A stretch of DNA of 9,820 nt from Lachnospiraceae bacterium (GTDB taxonomy: Bacteria; Bacillota_A; Clostridia; Lachnospirales; Lachnospiraceae), in NCBI GenBank assembly GCA_017652545.1, contig JAGCAV010000455.1, positions 1-9,820 on the forward strand, written 5' to 3'. Made by a program: the position numbers and the translations under genes. Each line of letters starts with the position of its first letter. Position 1 is the first letter of the stretch. The notes below the pieces were generated by a model. The model was given only the letters and a program-made list of their open reading frames with translations. It made no database searches and was not told the origin of the DNA. Below are positions 1 to 6,740 of this stretch, in pieces.

Positions 1-362
1 ACTTTCTCAAGCCTGAAGTCCGGTCATGGTTTTTCAGGGAATATCCGGATGTGTACTCCAAAGCTGACGATCTTCCCCCTGCCAAGTATAATCCGGGCTG
101 TGATGTCAGAAATTCACTTGTTTCTTCCGGAAGCATCATAAATGGTAAGGTTGAAAACTCCCTCATCTTCAAGGATGTGTTTGTTGGAGAAAACTGTGTG
201 ATCAGAAACTCAATCGTACTCGCCGGAGTTTATATAGGCGATAACGTGCATATGGAAAACTGTATTGTGGAAAGCCACAATACGATCAGGCCGGGGATGA
301 CCTATGATGGCAAAGATGGAATCCGGATCGTGATCGAATCAAACGAGAGGTATGTGTTATAG
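1..362 (+). CDS. glgD: Glucose-1-phosphate adenylyltransferase-like subunit, GlgD type (3' part only)
   Basis: The gene enters from the left edge; the frame is open from base 3, gives 119 residues and stops with TAG at 360-362. What is visible is the C-terminal left-handed beta-helix of the ADP-glucose pyrophosphorylase family: a PPAKY lead-in, then hexapeptide-type turns such as NSLVSSG, IINGKVENS, VFVGENCVIRNS and VYIGDNVHMENC. The family makes ADP-glucose for bacterial glycogen synthesis; in Firmicutes GlgD is the paralogous partner of the catalytic subunit GlgC. I prefer GlgD because the tail (CIVESHNTIRPG, then a run ending in ESNERYVL) resembles clostridial GlgD tails I remember, but the catalytic N-terminal domain lies outside the window, so GlgC is not excluded. 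A GTG at 51 is an internal valine codon, not a start. No T-run terminator follows. Confidence 0.72.
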   Translation, partial: FLKPEVRSWFFREYPDVYSKADDLPPAKYNPGCDVRNSLVSSGSIINGKVENSLIFKDVFVGENCVIRNSIVLAGVYIGDNVHMENCIVESHNTIRPGMTYDGKDGIRIVIESNERYVL

Positions 363-371
363 CTGACATAT

Positions 372-475
372 ATTATCATACATCAGACCTGTGATCCTTT
401 CGGCTCCTGAATGGGCCCCCAACCGACAGGAACCAAAAGGATGACAGGGCTGCCTCTGATGCCTCGGAAGATAAT
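372..475. repeat. Long imperfect inverted repeat (about 104-base hairpin) between glgD and spoVG
   Basis: Bases 388-409 pair with 427-448 around a 17-base loop (410-426), with three interruptions (C404/A432, C401/A435, G393/G443). The helix continues with 381-387 (CATCAGA) against 455-461 (TCTGATG) after a six-base bulge (449-454), and with 372-377 (ATTATC) against 470-475 (GATAAT). That is 32 Watson-Crick pairs in all. If the minus strand is the RNA, C/A at 401/435 and 404/432 become G-U pairs and the central 16-bp helix is continuous. No T-run follows on either side, so it is not a standard intrinsic terminator. It could be a dispersed intergenic repeat, a small RNA or a mRNA 3'-end structure. 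Confidence 0.6.
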
Positions 476-490
476 TGTTCTGCATTAGAC

Positions 491-520
491 TTGACAAGAG
501 ACCTGCTTTGCGGTTATTTT
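491..520 (+). promoter_or_regulatory. Candidate sigma-A promoter upstream of spoVG
   Basis: A perfect -35 hexamer TTGACA lies at 491-496. The best -10 is TATTTT at 515-520 (four of six consensus bases, 18-base spacer). The weak -10 makes this uncertain, but position is sensible: it sits directly after the long hairpin and would put the transcript start just before the small dyad at 534-552. Confidence 0.35.
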
Positions 521-533
521 CAGAGGAGTACAT

Positions 534-552
534 TTCGGGACTGTGTCCCGAA
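534..552. promoter_or_regulatory. Perfect 8-bp inverted repeat with 3-base loop in the spoVG upstream region
   Basis: TTCGGGAC at 534-541 is the exact reverse complement of GTCCCGAA at 545-552, with loop TGT. There is no following T-run, so it is not a typical terminator. It starts 13 bases after the candidate -10 at 515-520, a place where an operator or a 5' leader hairpin would act on spoVG transcription. The protein that might bind it is unknown. Confidence 0.45.
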
Positions 553-564
553 TACCCAAATTCT

Positions 565-593
565 TCAGGAAAGGAGTAAAAAAGCTGTATAAT
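565..593 (+). promoter_or_regulatory. Candidate spoVG-proximal promoter with perfect TATAAT
   Basis: A perfect TATAAT stands at 588-593, about 75 bases before the spoVG ATG. No good -35 is present: TCAGGA at 565-570 is the 17-base-spaced hexamer. The stretch AGGAAAG (567-573) with GTAT (587-590) loosely resembles a sigma-H promoter (AGGA box and GAAT box); spoVG is sigma-H dependent in Bacillus subtilis, but the match here is imperfect and the spacing is one base short. Confidence 0.35.
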
Positions 594-668
594 TGGCATC
601 TTGAAAAGATGCTGCGATTCAAAGACAGTTCCGGAGCGCTGATTCCGGACTGCAAAAAGGTGTACTAT

Positions 669-959
669 ATGAAAATTACCGATGTGAGGATCCGAAAGAT
701 CGCCAGAGATGGCAAGATGAAAGCAGTTGTATCCATCACACTGGATGATGAATTTGTGGTACATGACATCAAAGTGATTGAAGGCGAAAAGGGTTTGTTT
801 ATTGCGATGCCCAGCCGAAGGACAACGACCGGAGAGTATAAGGACATTGCTCATCCGATCAATTCACAGACCAGAGAACAGATACAGGAAATGATCCTGA
901 ATGAATATCAAAGAGCGTTGACCGAGGAAGACCTGACTGAATATGACGAAGAGCTTTAA
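669..959 (+). CDS. spoVG: SpoVG, RNA-binding septation/sporulation regulator
   Basis: A 96-residue protein, the usual SpoVG size. It opens [11 protein letters not shown], and has the family core [16 protein letters not shown] followed by [11 protein letters not shown] and the HPIN segment; the C-terminus is acidic. SpoVG is a small cytoplasmic nucleic-acid-binding regulator, named from its effect on asymmetric septation in Bacillus, and it also influences cell-envelope and virulence genes in non-sporulating Firmicutes. I place the start at ATG 669: AAAAAGGTG at 654-662 is a good Shine-Dalgarno six bases upstream, and all known family members start here. The same frame is open back to base 495, so a longer product is formally possible, but the extra residues are not SpoVG-like. 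It appears monocistronic, ending in the hairpin at 989-1016. Confidence 0.95.
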   Translation: MKITDVRIRKIARDGKMKAVVSITLDDEFVVHDIKVIEGEKGLFIAMPSRRTTTGEYKDIAHPINSQTREQIQEMILNEYQRALTEEDLTEYDEEL

Positions 960-988
960 GAATTCAAGTTCAGGGGATTGCTTAAAAG

Positions 989-1016
989 AAGCAGGGCCGG
1001 GAGCCCTGCTTTTTTT
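989..1016. terminator. Rho-independent terminator after spoVG, probably bidirectional
   Basis: AGCAGGGC (990-997) pairs perfectly with GCCCTGCT (1003-1010) around a five-base loop (998-1002), and is followed by seven Ts (1010-1016). It ends spoVG. Read on the minus strand the same stem is followed by TTCTTTT, so it can also end the malQ-plsC transcript, whose last gene stops two bases away at 1018. Confidence 0.92.
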
Positions 1017-1017
1017 A

Positions 1018-1758
1018 CTACCTTAAATCATGATTTTTAATGACCATATCCTGTACGATCTCCCGGACATATTTGCCGAGGAACTTCTGTTCTTCCCGTG
1101 TCATCTCATCGGTACGGATCGGTTCGCCGTATTCCAGGATCACTCTGGTGGCCTTAACTTTCGGGAACTGGTCCTCGAATACTTCGGAGGTATGATTGAG
1201 AGCGACCGGAATGATGGGACAGCCGCTCTTGGTCGCGATCTTGAAAGTCCCTTCATGGAAAGGAAGCAGCTCCCGTTCGTCTTCCCCGCGGTTTCTGGTC
1301 CCTTCCGGGAAAACGATCACGGACTGGCCGCCCTTGACAGTGTCTATGGCCGCCAGGATCACCTTAAGTCCGTCGCGGATGTCTTCCCGGTCCAGATAGA
1401 AGCCATGCATCCAGCTGATCCACCAGGATAAAAGAGGGATCTTCTTCCATTCCTTCTTTGAGATATACGCGGGCGTTGTCGGCGCATACGCCAGGGTCGT
1501 GATGATGTCGAACATGCCGCGGTGGTTTGGCGTAAACAGGGCGGCAGTGTCCTTCGGGATGCGCTCCCGGCCGATCACGGTCACCTTTACCCCGCAGATG
1601 AACAGAAGGATCTTTACATAGCACTGGATGATCGCCAGCCGGCTGCGCTCCTGCGCTTTGGGAGATATTTTGCCGATGATCCATTCGATGGGCGCCAGGA
1701 TCACACAGAAGATCAGGAACAGCAGCAGCGAAAATACTGCAAGTATAAAGCGTATCAT
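1018..1758 (-). CDS. plsC: 1-acyl-sn-glycerol-3-phosphate acyltransferase (PlsC/LPLAT family)
   Basis: A 246-residue membrane-associated acyltransferase of the lysophosphatidate acyltransferase family, which transfers an acyl chain to lysophosphatidic acid to make phosphatidic acid for membrane lipids. One hydrophobic N-terminal segment (about residues 3-22) anchors it. Then come the family blocks: NHRGMFD with catalytic H79 and D84 (HX4D), GFYLDRED (119-126), FPEGTRNRG (150-158, glycerophosphate binding) and IIPVAL (182-187). The frame is open up to 1842, but the start is set at 1758 because AGAGGAAAG just upstream is a good ribosome site and residue 1 there is followed by the membrane anchor; the longer version would overlap malQ. 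It lies 31 bases after malQ and is probably co-transcribed with it. Family members vary in acyl acceptor, so the exact substrate is inferred. Confidence 0.9.
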   Translation of the reverse strand: MIRFILAVFSLLLFLIFCVILAPIEWIIGKISPKAQERSRLAIIQCYVKILLFICGVKVTVIGRERIPKDTAALFTPNHRGMFDIITTLAYAPTTPAYISKKEWKKIPLLSWWISWMHGFYLDREDIRDGLKVILAAIDTVKGGQSVIVFPEGTRNRGEDERELLPFHEGTFKIATKSGCPIIPVALNHTSEVFEDQFPKVKATRVILEYGEPIRTDEMTREEQKFLGKYVREIVQDMVIKNHDLR

Positions 1759-1789
1759 ACTTTCCTCTTTCCGACAGGCTTTGTGTCTG

Positions 1790-3316
1790 TCATCTTCCAA
1801 ACAGTTTTGTCGCAGCCTTGAGCCACTCCAGGCGTTCCTCACTGAGCATATCCTGGGTATACCGGAACGACCAGTTGGCAGCAGCCACGCCGGGTGTGTT
1901 CATCCTGGCTTCGCTGCCGAGCATCAGCAGATCCTGAATGGGGAAGATCGCATATTTTGCGACAGAACCCAGACAGAAGCGGATAAAGTCAAGACTGATG
2001 CGTCCTCCGTCCGTGTTGCCGTAACGGCGGATCCGGTCCCTGATCTCTTCGGGCTGAACGGCATACCATCCCACTGTGGTATCATTGTCATGCGTACCCG
2101 TATAGCACAGGCAGTTGACTGTGGTATAGAAATGAGGGATGTAGTTCCGGTCATTCATATCTCCGAAGCCGAACTGGAGCACCTTCATGCCCGGAAAAGC
2201 GAACGCGTCTCTGAGCTGTTCGACTTCCGGTGTGATGACACCCAGATCCTCCGCAAAGATGGACAGTTCATCGCCGAGTTCTTTCTGAAGCGTCAGGAAC
2301 AGATCCTCACCCGGACCTTTGACCCATTCTCCGTTTTCAGCCGTCTCATCTTCGGCCGGGACAGACCAGTATGCTTCAAATCCACGGAAATGGTCGATGC
2401 GCAGGTGGTCCACCAGTTTCAGCTGCGTCCGTACCCGTGATACCCACCATTTATAGCCGGTCTTTTTCTGATAAGCCCAGTCATAGAGAGGATTCCCCCA
2501 CAGCTGTCCCGTGGCGCTGAAATAATCCGGCGGCACGCCCGCAACACGCAGCGGATACCCCTTTGAGTCAAGCTGGAAGTATTTCTGGTTGGCCCACACA
2601 TCGCAGCTGTCCAGGGCGACAAAGATCGGAATGTCGCCGATGATCTCAACTTCATGCTCATGCGCGTAATCGCGCAGCTCAAGCCACTGTTTCTGGAAGA
2701 TGAACTGGACGAAGCGGTAATACCCGATGCGGTCCTGCAGCTTCTCCTCCCATTTTTTCCGGGAAGCAGGTGTGGGAACCCGGATCTCTTCCTCCCAGTC
2801 CAGCCAGCATCTTCCCTCGTGCGCATCCTTGATGGACATGAACAGGCAGTAATCATCCAGCCAGTCCTTCTCGGCATCGCAGAAAGAGTCAAAATCCTCG
2901 AGCATGGTCTTGTCGGGCGTATGACGGAAGGTGCGGAATGCTTTTTCAAGCAGGGAAAACTTGTAGCTGATGGCCGGACCGTAATCGACCTTCCTGGGAT
3001 CCCAGGCCGGAACATCACGAAGGTCCTCATCTGTAAGGAGCCCTTTTTCCTTCAGCCTGGCAGGGCTGATGATCAGCGGCTGGCCGGCAAAAGCGGAAGG
3101 TCCCTGGTAGGGGGAATCCCCGAAGCCTGTCGGCCCGAGAGGGAGAACCTGCCACAGGTGCTGTCCCGTGGCGTACAGGAAATCAATAAAGTCATAGGCT
3201 CCCTGTCCCAGGTCACCGATCCCGTAGGGGGAAGGGAAGGAAGTCGGATGTACCAGGATGCCCGAAAGGCGCTCCCGGCGTTTTTTCTCATGTGTAACGG
3301 TTGCTTCTTTTGTCAT
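1790..3316 (-). CDS. malQ: 4-alpha-glucanotransferase (amylomaltase, GH77)
   Basis: A full-length 508-residue GH77 enzyme. It cuts an alpha-1,4-glucan and moves the glucanosyl unit to another glucan or glucose, working in cytoplasmic maltodextrin and glycogen turnover. Recognisable blocks: GILVHPTSFPSPYGIGDLG (19-37), LPLGPTGFGDSPYQ (58-71), VPPDYFSATGQLWGNPLYDW (261-280), LRIDHFRG with nucleophile D308, FAEDLG with acid/base E356, and THDNDT with D410. All three carboxylates of the active site are present. The start at 3316 is preceded by AAAGGA (3325-3330) eight bases upstream. It is the first gene of a minus-strand pair with plsC and is divergent from the two-component genes. With GlgD nearby, a role in alpha-glucan storage is natural. 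Confidence 0.97.
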   Translation of the reverse strand: MTKEATVTHEKKRRERLSGILVHPTSFPSPYGIGDLGQGAYDFIDFLYATGQHLWQVLPLGPTGFGDSPYQGPSAFAGQPLIISPARLKEKGLLTDEDLRDVPAWDPRKVDYGPAISYKFSLLEKAFRTFRHTPDKTMLEDFDSFCDAEKDWLDDYCLFMSIKDAHEGRCWLDWEEEIRVPTPASRKKWEEKLQDRIGYYRFVQFIFQKQWLELRDYAHEHEVEIIGDIPIFVALDSCDVWANQKYFQLDSKGYPLRVAGVPPDYFSATGQLWGNPLYDWAYQKKTGYKWWVSRVRTQLKLVDHLRIDHFRGFEAYWSVPAEDETAENGEWVKGPGEDLFLTLQKELGDELSIFAEDLGVITPEVEQLRDAFAFPGMKVLQFGFGDMNDRNYIPHFYTTVNCLCYTGTHDNDTTVGWYAVQPEEIRDRIRRYGNTDGGRISLDFIRFCLGSVAKYAIFPIQDLLMLGSEARMNTPGVAAANWSFRYTQDMLSEERLEWLKAATKLFGR

Positions 3317-3340
3317 GATATAATCCTTTCAACATAAACA

Positions 3341-3390
3341 GATCCTGCTGTTCCGGCCGGAAGGCGCTGCACAGCCTGCCGGACAGGATC
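3341..3390 (-). promoter_or_regulatory. Structured malQ leader (nested inverted repeats)
   Basis: On the malQ strand the leader opens with GATCCTG (3384-3390) and closes with CAGGATC (3341-3347). Inside, TCCGGC pairs with GCCGGA and AGGC with GCCT, leaving a small bulge. The whole 50 bases can fold into one rod starting at the expected transcript start and ending 24 bases before ATG. No T-run follows, so it is not a simple attenuator; it may be an operator array or an mRNA-stabilising structure. Confidence 0.45.
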
Positions 3391-3473
3391 ATGATAGTAT
3401 AGCATAAAACGAGCGCCCGTTCAGGTCAAGCGTGAAAAACGGATGATTCCGGCTTTGCATTGTCCTGTCCGGC
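3378..3473. repeat. 11-base motif in inverted orientation across the malQ/regulator control region
   Basis: GCCGGACAGGA at 3378-3388 is the exact reverse complement of TCCTGTCCGGC at 3463-3473. A split version (TCCTG, then CTGT, then TCCGGC) occurs at 3343-3357. The two intact copies lie in opposite orientation, one in the malQ leader and one 21 bases upstream of the regulator -35. This arrangement suits a shared DNA-binding protein but may be coincidence. Confidence 0.35.
3396..3429 (-). promoter_or_regulatory. malQ-plsC promoter
   Basis: On the minus strand TTGACC (3424-3429) is followed after 17 bases by TATGCT (3401-3406). Overlapping it is TATACT (3396-3401), preceded by TGC, which makes an extended -10. 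Either gives a transcript start around 3390 and a leader of about 70 bases before the malQ ATG. Confidence 0.6.
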
Positions 3474-3494
3474 CCCCGCGAAGGGATCAGAAGA

Positions 3495-3523
3495 TGGACG
3501 GAAAGGGCATGTCATGTTATACT
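3495..3523 (+). promoter_or_regulatory. Promoter of the two-component operon
   Basis: TGGACG (3495-3500, four of six matches to the -35) is followed after 17 bases by TATACT (3518-3523), itself preceded by TGT, giving an extended -10. The predicted transcript start is near 3530, leaving about 85 bases of leader. The promoter is divergent from that of malQ, with roughly 65 bases between the two -35 boxes. Confidence 0.6.
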
Positions 3524-3614
3524 GATCAATATTTATGCTTACAGGTCCAGAAGGCAGATGCTGATGGACTTAACATCATTTGGTCTTTTTTCTTTTTTCA
3601 GACAGGGGGAAAAC

Positions 3615-4325
3615 ATGGAGACAAAGTACAATATCCTGGTGTGTGATGATGAGAAAGAAATCGTGGATGCGATAGAGATCTACCTGATGCAGGAAGGCTA
3701 CCGGGTGCTGAAGGCATACAACGGCAAGGAAGCGCTGGAGATCCTGAAGAAGGAGGACGTCCATCTGATCATACTGGATCTGATGATGCCGGAACTGGAC
3801 GGCATCCATACCACACTGCAGGTGCGCCGGGAAAGCAGCGTGCCCATCATTATCCTTTCTGCCAAATCCCAGGATGCGGACAAGATCCTCGGGCTGAATA
3901 TCGGTGCCGATGATTATGTGACAAAGCCTTTCAACCCGCTTGAACTGGTCGCCAGGGTCAAAAGCGCGCTGCGCAGGTACACCACGCTGGGAACGATCCA
4001 GGAAGAGAAGGAAGAAGAGCATGTGTTCCGTACAGGCGGGCTGATGGTGGATGATGAGCGCAAGGAGGTGACCGTAGACGGGGAAAGCGTCAAGCTTACC
4101 CGGATCGAGTACAATATCCTGCTGTTCCTGATTCAGAACAAGGGAAAGGTGTATTCGATCGACCAGATCTATGAAAAGATCTGGAAGGAAGAAGCGTTTT
4201 TTGCGGACAATACGGTAACGGTCCACATCCGCCATATCCGCGAAAAGATTGAGATCGATCCCAAGAATCCGAAATACCTGAAGGTGATGTGGGGGATCGG
4301 CTATAAGATCGAGGCGATCGATTAA
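3615..4325 (+). CDS. OmpR/PhoB-family response regulator (VanR-like)
   Basis: A 236-residue two-domain regulator. The receiver domain (about 5-120) has the acidic pair D11-D12, phospho-acceptor D55 in LIILDLMMPELDG, S82 and K104 in VTKPF, all the residues needed for phosphorylation. The C-terminal winged helix (about 140-234) ends in the recognition helix TVTVHIRHIREKI (200-212) and the wing VMWGIGYKIE. It is a cytoplasmic transcription factor controlled by the adjacent kinase. The start at 3615 is supported by AGGGGGA five bases upstream; an in-frame ATG at 3558 would add 19 non-domain residues. The stop is three bases before the kinase ATG, so the two are coupled. Sequence style is VanR-like, but nothing here indicates glycopeptide resistance genes; target genes are unknown, with malQ-plsC a possible candidate from position. 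Confidence 0.94.
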   Translation: METKYNILVCDDEKEIVDAIEIYLMQEGYRVLKAYNGKEALEILKKEDVHLIILDLMMPELDGIHTTLQVRRESSVPIIILSAKSQDADKILGLNIGADDYVTKPFNPLELVARVKSALRRYTTLGTIQEEKEEEHVFRTGGLMVDDERKEVTVDGESVKLTRIEYNILLFLIQNKGKVYSIDQIYEKIWKEEAFFADNTVTVHIRHIREKIEIDPKNPKYLKVMWGIGYKIEAID

Positions 4326-4328
4326 GCC

Positions 4329-6722
4329 ATGCGCTGGAGATCATATTGGTACAGGCACAATTTCAAGGTGCTGGTCGACCTGGCCCAGGCTGTTCTGGCC
4401 GGCCTGCTCGCGCTGGTGATCGCCTACTTCCCGATCTGGATGGACGGCGACGTTTCGCTGCGGGAGGTCGGAAGAGGTTTCGAGAACACAGAGCAGTTCT
4501 TCGACCTCGTCAGCGAGACGGTGCATGAAAAGATCGAGAGTGACCGCAACAGGGAACTGTTCGAGAGGAACGGGGCGTTTGACCCGGACAAGCTGATCGA
4601 TATACGGCAGTACCAGTCCGGCGTTCTGGATGAAGCCAATTACAACATGGCGACCACATACCGGATCGGGGACCTGATCGCCTTCGGCAAAAGCGGCGCG
4701 GCATCGATGAAGAATGCGCTTGACCATCTGCCGGAGGGCAATGTTTCCGGAAACACCGGCGGAACACTGGAAAAGGACGCGGATGAACTGGAAACGATTC
4801 TTCCGGTATCCGGTGTTTCCCTGAAAGACGCGTCTTCCGTGAGCGCCAATCCGGCTGTGGTCCTTGCCGAGCTGTACAGGGCACTGAGCGAGACCAGCCA
4901 GGATATTGCGCTCCGGTATGAGCGCTATCAGCAGGAGGCAGAGGGAGAAAGCAGTTCCCTGGCGCCCAGCAATATCGCGTATTATGTGGAGAACACCGCC
5001 ACCAGACAGTATTATACCAACCTTCCCGCGACTTCCCGGCAGGCTGCCGTGGCGGCAGTGGACGGAAATGACGGCCTGACATACCTGTTTGACGGAGAGC
5101 GGCGCTTCAATATTATGGTTGCTGACCCGGAGCATGAGCTCAGCGAGGCGTGCAGTGATTATTTCATGCAGGAGACCTTCCTGGGAAACGGTGAAAAGGT
5201 GCTGATCGCCGCAGACCTGTCCTTCCCGGCAGGAGATAAGATCGGCAGGGCCTATTACCGGTATCTGCAGAGAGTTCCGATCTTTTACCTTACTGTCTTT
5301 ACGATCGCGCTGCTGTCGATCCTGCTGCTGATCCTTCTTTTTGTCAGCATTAACGCGAACGGGCGTTTTTCCAGGGATGACAGGGTGCACCTGATGCCCT
5401 TTGACCAGGTGCCGACCGAGATCGCGGCAGGCATATGCGTGATCGGCATGATCTTCTGGTGGATGCTGGGAAACCGCCTGATCGCTGCCTGGCGCCTGTC
5501 CCCGAAACGGTTTACCGCGGTCACATTCATCCACGCCGCTGTTTTGTATGAGATCGCGCTTCTGGCGCTGCACTCGCTCCTTAGAAGGATCTATGGAGGC
5601 AATTTCTGGGAGAACAGTGTTGTCTACTATGTCGTAATGGGTGCCAGAGCTGTCTACAGCGCGCGCAGAAGCAGCCAGAGGGTTCTGATCGTTTACATCG
5701 GGTTTATTGTTCTGAACCTGGTCGCGCTGGTGATCGGCGGTGTGCCGGGATTTGCCATGGCGCTGGTGATGGACCTGACGGCACTTCTGTATATCATGCG
5801 AGATACCGTGGGCAACCAGAATATCCGCGAGGGCCTGAAGCAGCTGTCCAAGGGCAAGCTGGATTACCGCATCAATACCGGCGTCCTCACAGGAGAAAGC
5901 AGGGAGACCGGACTGGCGGTCAATGAGATGGGAGAAGGCCTGGAGAAAGCGGTCGAGTCGATGCTGGCCAGTGAGCGCCTGAAGGCGGAACTGATCACAA
6001 ATGTCTCCCATGACCTGAAGACACCGCTGACATCCATCGTCAGCTATGTGGATCTTCTCAAACGGAGAAACATTGAAGATGAGCAGGCCAGGGAATACAT
6101 CGAGGTGCTGGACAGCAAAACGCAGAGGCTCAGGCAGCTGACCGAGGATCTTGTGGAAGTTTCCAAGATCAGTTCCGGAAATATCGAGCTGCACCCCGAC
6201 AGGATCGAGCTTCGCCAGTTCATCGTCCAGGCCGGCGGCGAATTTGAGGACCGTCTTGCCGAGAGAGGGATCGCGATCAGCTATGAGCTGGGCAGCGAAC
6301 CTGTGATCATCTTCGCGGACGGCGCCAGGCTGTGGCGGATTTTTGAAAACCTGCTGAATAATGTATATAAATATGGAAAAGCCGATACGCCCATGACGAT
6401 CACCCTCACCTGCGAGGACAGACCCGAAAATGCGCAGCCGGGTGAAGAAGGCATTCGCAGCGCGGTCATGACATTCCGGAATCTTTCCGAGAACCGCATT
6501 ACTGCCAGTGCCAGCCAGCTGAAGGAACGGTTCGGGAGAGGCGACGAGAGCAGAAGGACCGAAGGGTTCGGACTGGGGCTGTCCATTGCGGATTCACTTG
6601 CCGGGGCCATGGGCGGAAGCTTTGATGTAACGGTCGATGAGACAACTTTTACGGCATGGCTGTGTTTCCCGGTCTGCACACAGCAGCAGGAAGCAGCTGA
6701 CGAAATTCGAAAAAAAGAGTAA
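4329..6722 (+). CDS. Multi-pass membrane sensor histidine kinase
   Basis: A 797-residue kinase, partner of the preceding regulator. Membrane segment 1 covers about 14-37; an extracytoplasmic sensor region of roughly 275 residues follows (about 38-315), then five further hydrophobic segments (about 317-341, 364-384, 397-417, 452-470, 472-489). A HAMP-like linker (about 490-545) leads to the dimerisation helix with phospho-acceptor H561 in SHDLKTPLTSI. The ATP-binding domain has the N box ENLLNN (673-678), an F-box-like LKERFGRGDESR (731-742) and a G2 box GFGLGLS (746-752). The usual G1 box DxGxG is absent; TFRNLSENRI (715-724) stands in its place. Only a distant GAGG (4311-4314, 14 bases from ATG) precedes the start, so translation probably depends on coupling to the regulator stop. 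The ligand is unknown and I do not recognise the sensor region. Confidence 0.93.
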   Translation: MRWRSYWYRHNFKVLVDLAQAVLAGLLALVIAYFPIWMDGDVSLREVGRGFENTEQFFDLVSETVHEKIESDRNRELFERNGAFDPDKLIDIRQYQSGVLDEANYNMATTYRIGDLIAFGKSGAASMKNALDHLPEGNVSGNTGGTLEKDADELETILPVSGVSLKDASSVSANPAVVLAELYRALSETSQDIALRYERYQQEAEGESSSLAPSNIAYYVENTATRQYYTNLPATSRQAAVAAVDGNDGLTYLFDGERRFNIMVADPEHELSEACSDYFMQETFLGNGEKVLIAADLSFPAGDKIGRAYYRYLQRVPIFYLTVFTIALLSILLLILLFVSINANGRFSRDDRVHLMPFDQVPTEIAAGICVIGMIFWWMLGNRLIAAWRLSPKRFTAVTFIHAAVLYEIALLALHSLLRRIYGGNFWENSVVYYVVMGARAVYSARRSSQRVLIVYIGFIVLNLVALVIGGVPGFAMALVMDLTALLYIMRDTVGNQNIREGLKQLSKGKLDYRINTGVLTGESRETGLAVNEMGEGLEKAVESMLASERLKAELITNVSHDLKTPLTSIVSYVDLLKRRNIEDEQAREYIEVLDSKTQRLRQLTEDLVEVSKISSGNIELHPDRIELRQFIVQAGGEFEDRLAERGIAISYELGSEPVIIFADGARLWRIFENLLNNVYKYGKADTPMTITLTCEDRPENAQPGEEGIRSAVMTFRNLSENRITASASQLKERFGRGDESRRTEGFGLGLSIADSLAGAMGGSFDVTVDETTFTAWLCFPVCTQQQEAADEIRKKE

Positions 6723-6740
6723 AATCTTCACCTGATTTCT

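Noticed and set aside
1628..2440. 270-codon plus-strand open frame opposite malQ and plsC
   Set aside because: Antisense to two well-supported genes, with no domain and no ribosome site that I can see.
2654..3337. 227-codon plus-strand open frame opposite the malQ 5' half
   Set aside because: Antisense shadow of malQ; the encoded sequence resembles no family I know.
3431..3446. Possible CcpA cre site in the malQ upstream region (TGAAAAACGGATGA)
   Set aside because: It has an extra base in the centre and lacks the symmetric right half, so it does not meet the cre pattern.
3443..3646. Small 67-codon plus-strand frame in the divergent intergenic region
   Set aside because: It runs through the regulator promoter and into the regulator gene in another frame; no ribosome site or domain.
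4341..6194. 617-codon minus-strand open frame opposite the histidine kinase
   Set aside because: It lies wholly antisense to a clear kinase gene, is rich in His, Gln and Arg with no recognisable domain, and is a typical shadow frame in GC-richer DNA.
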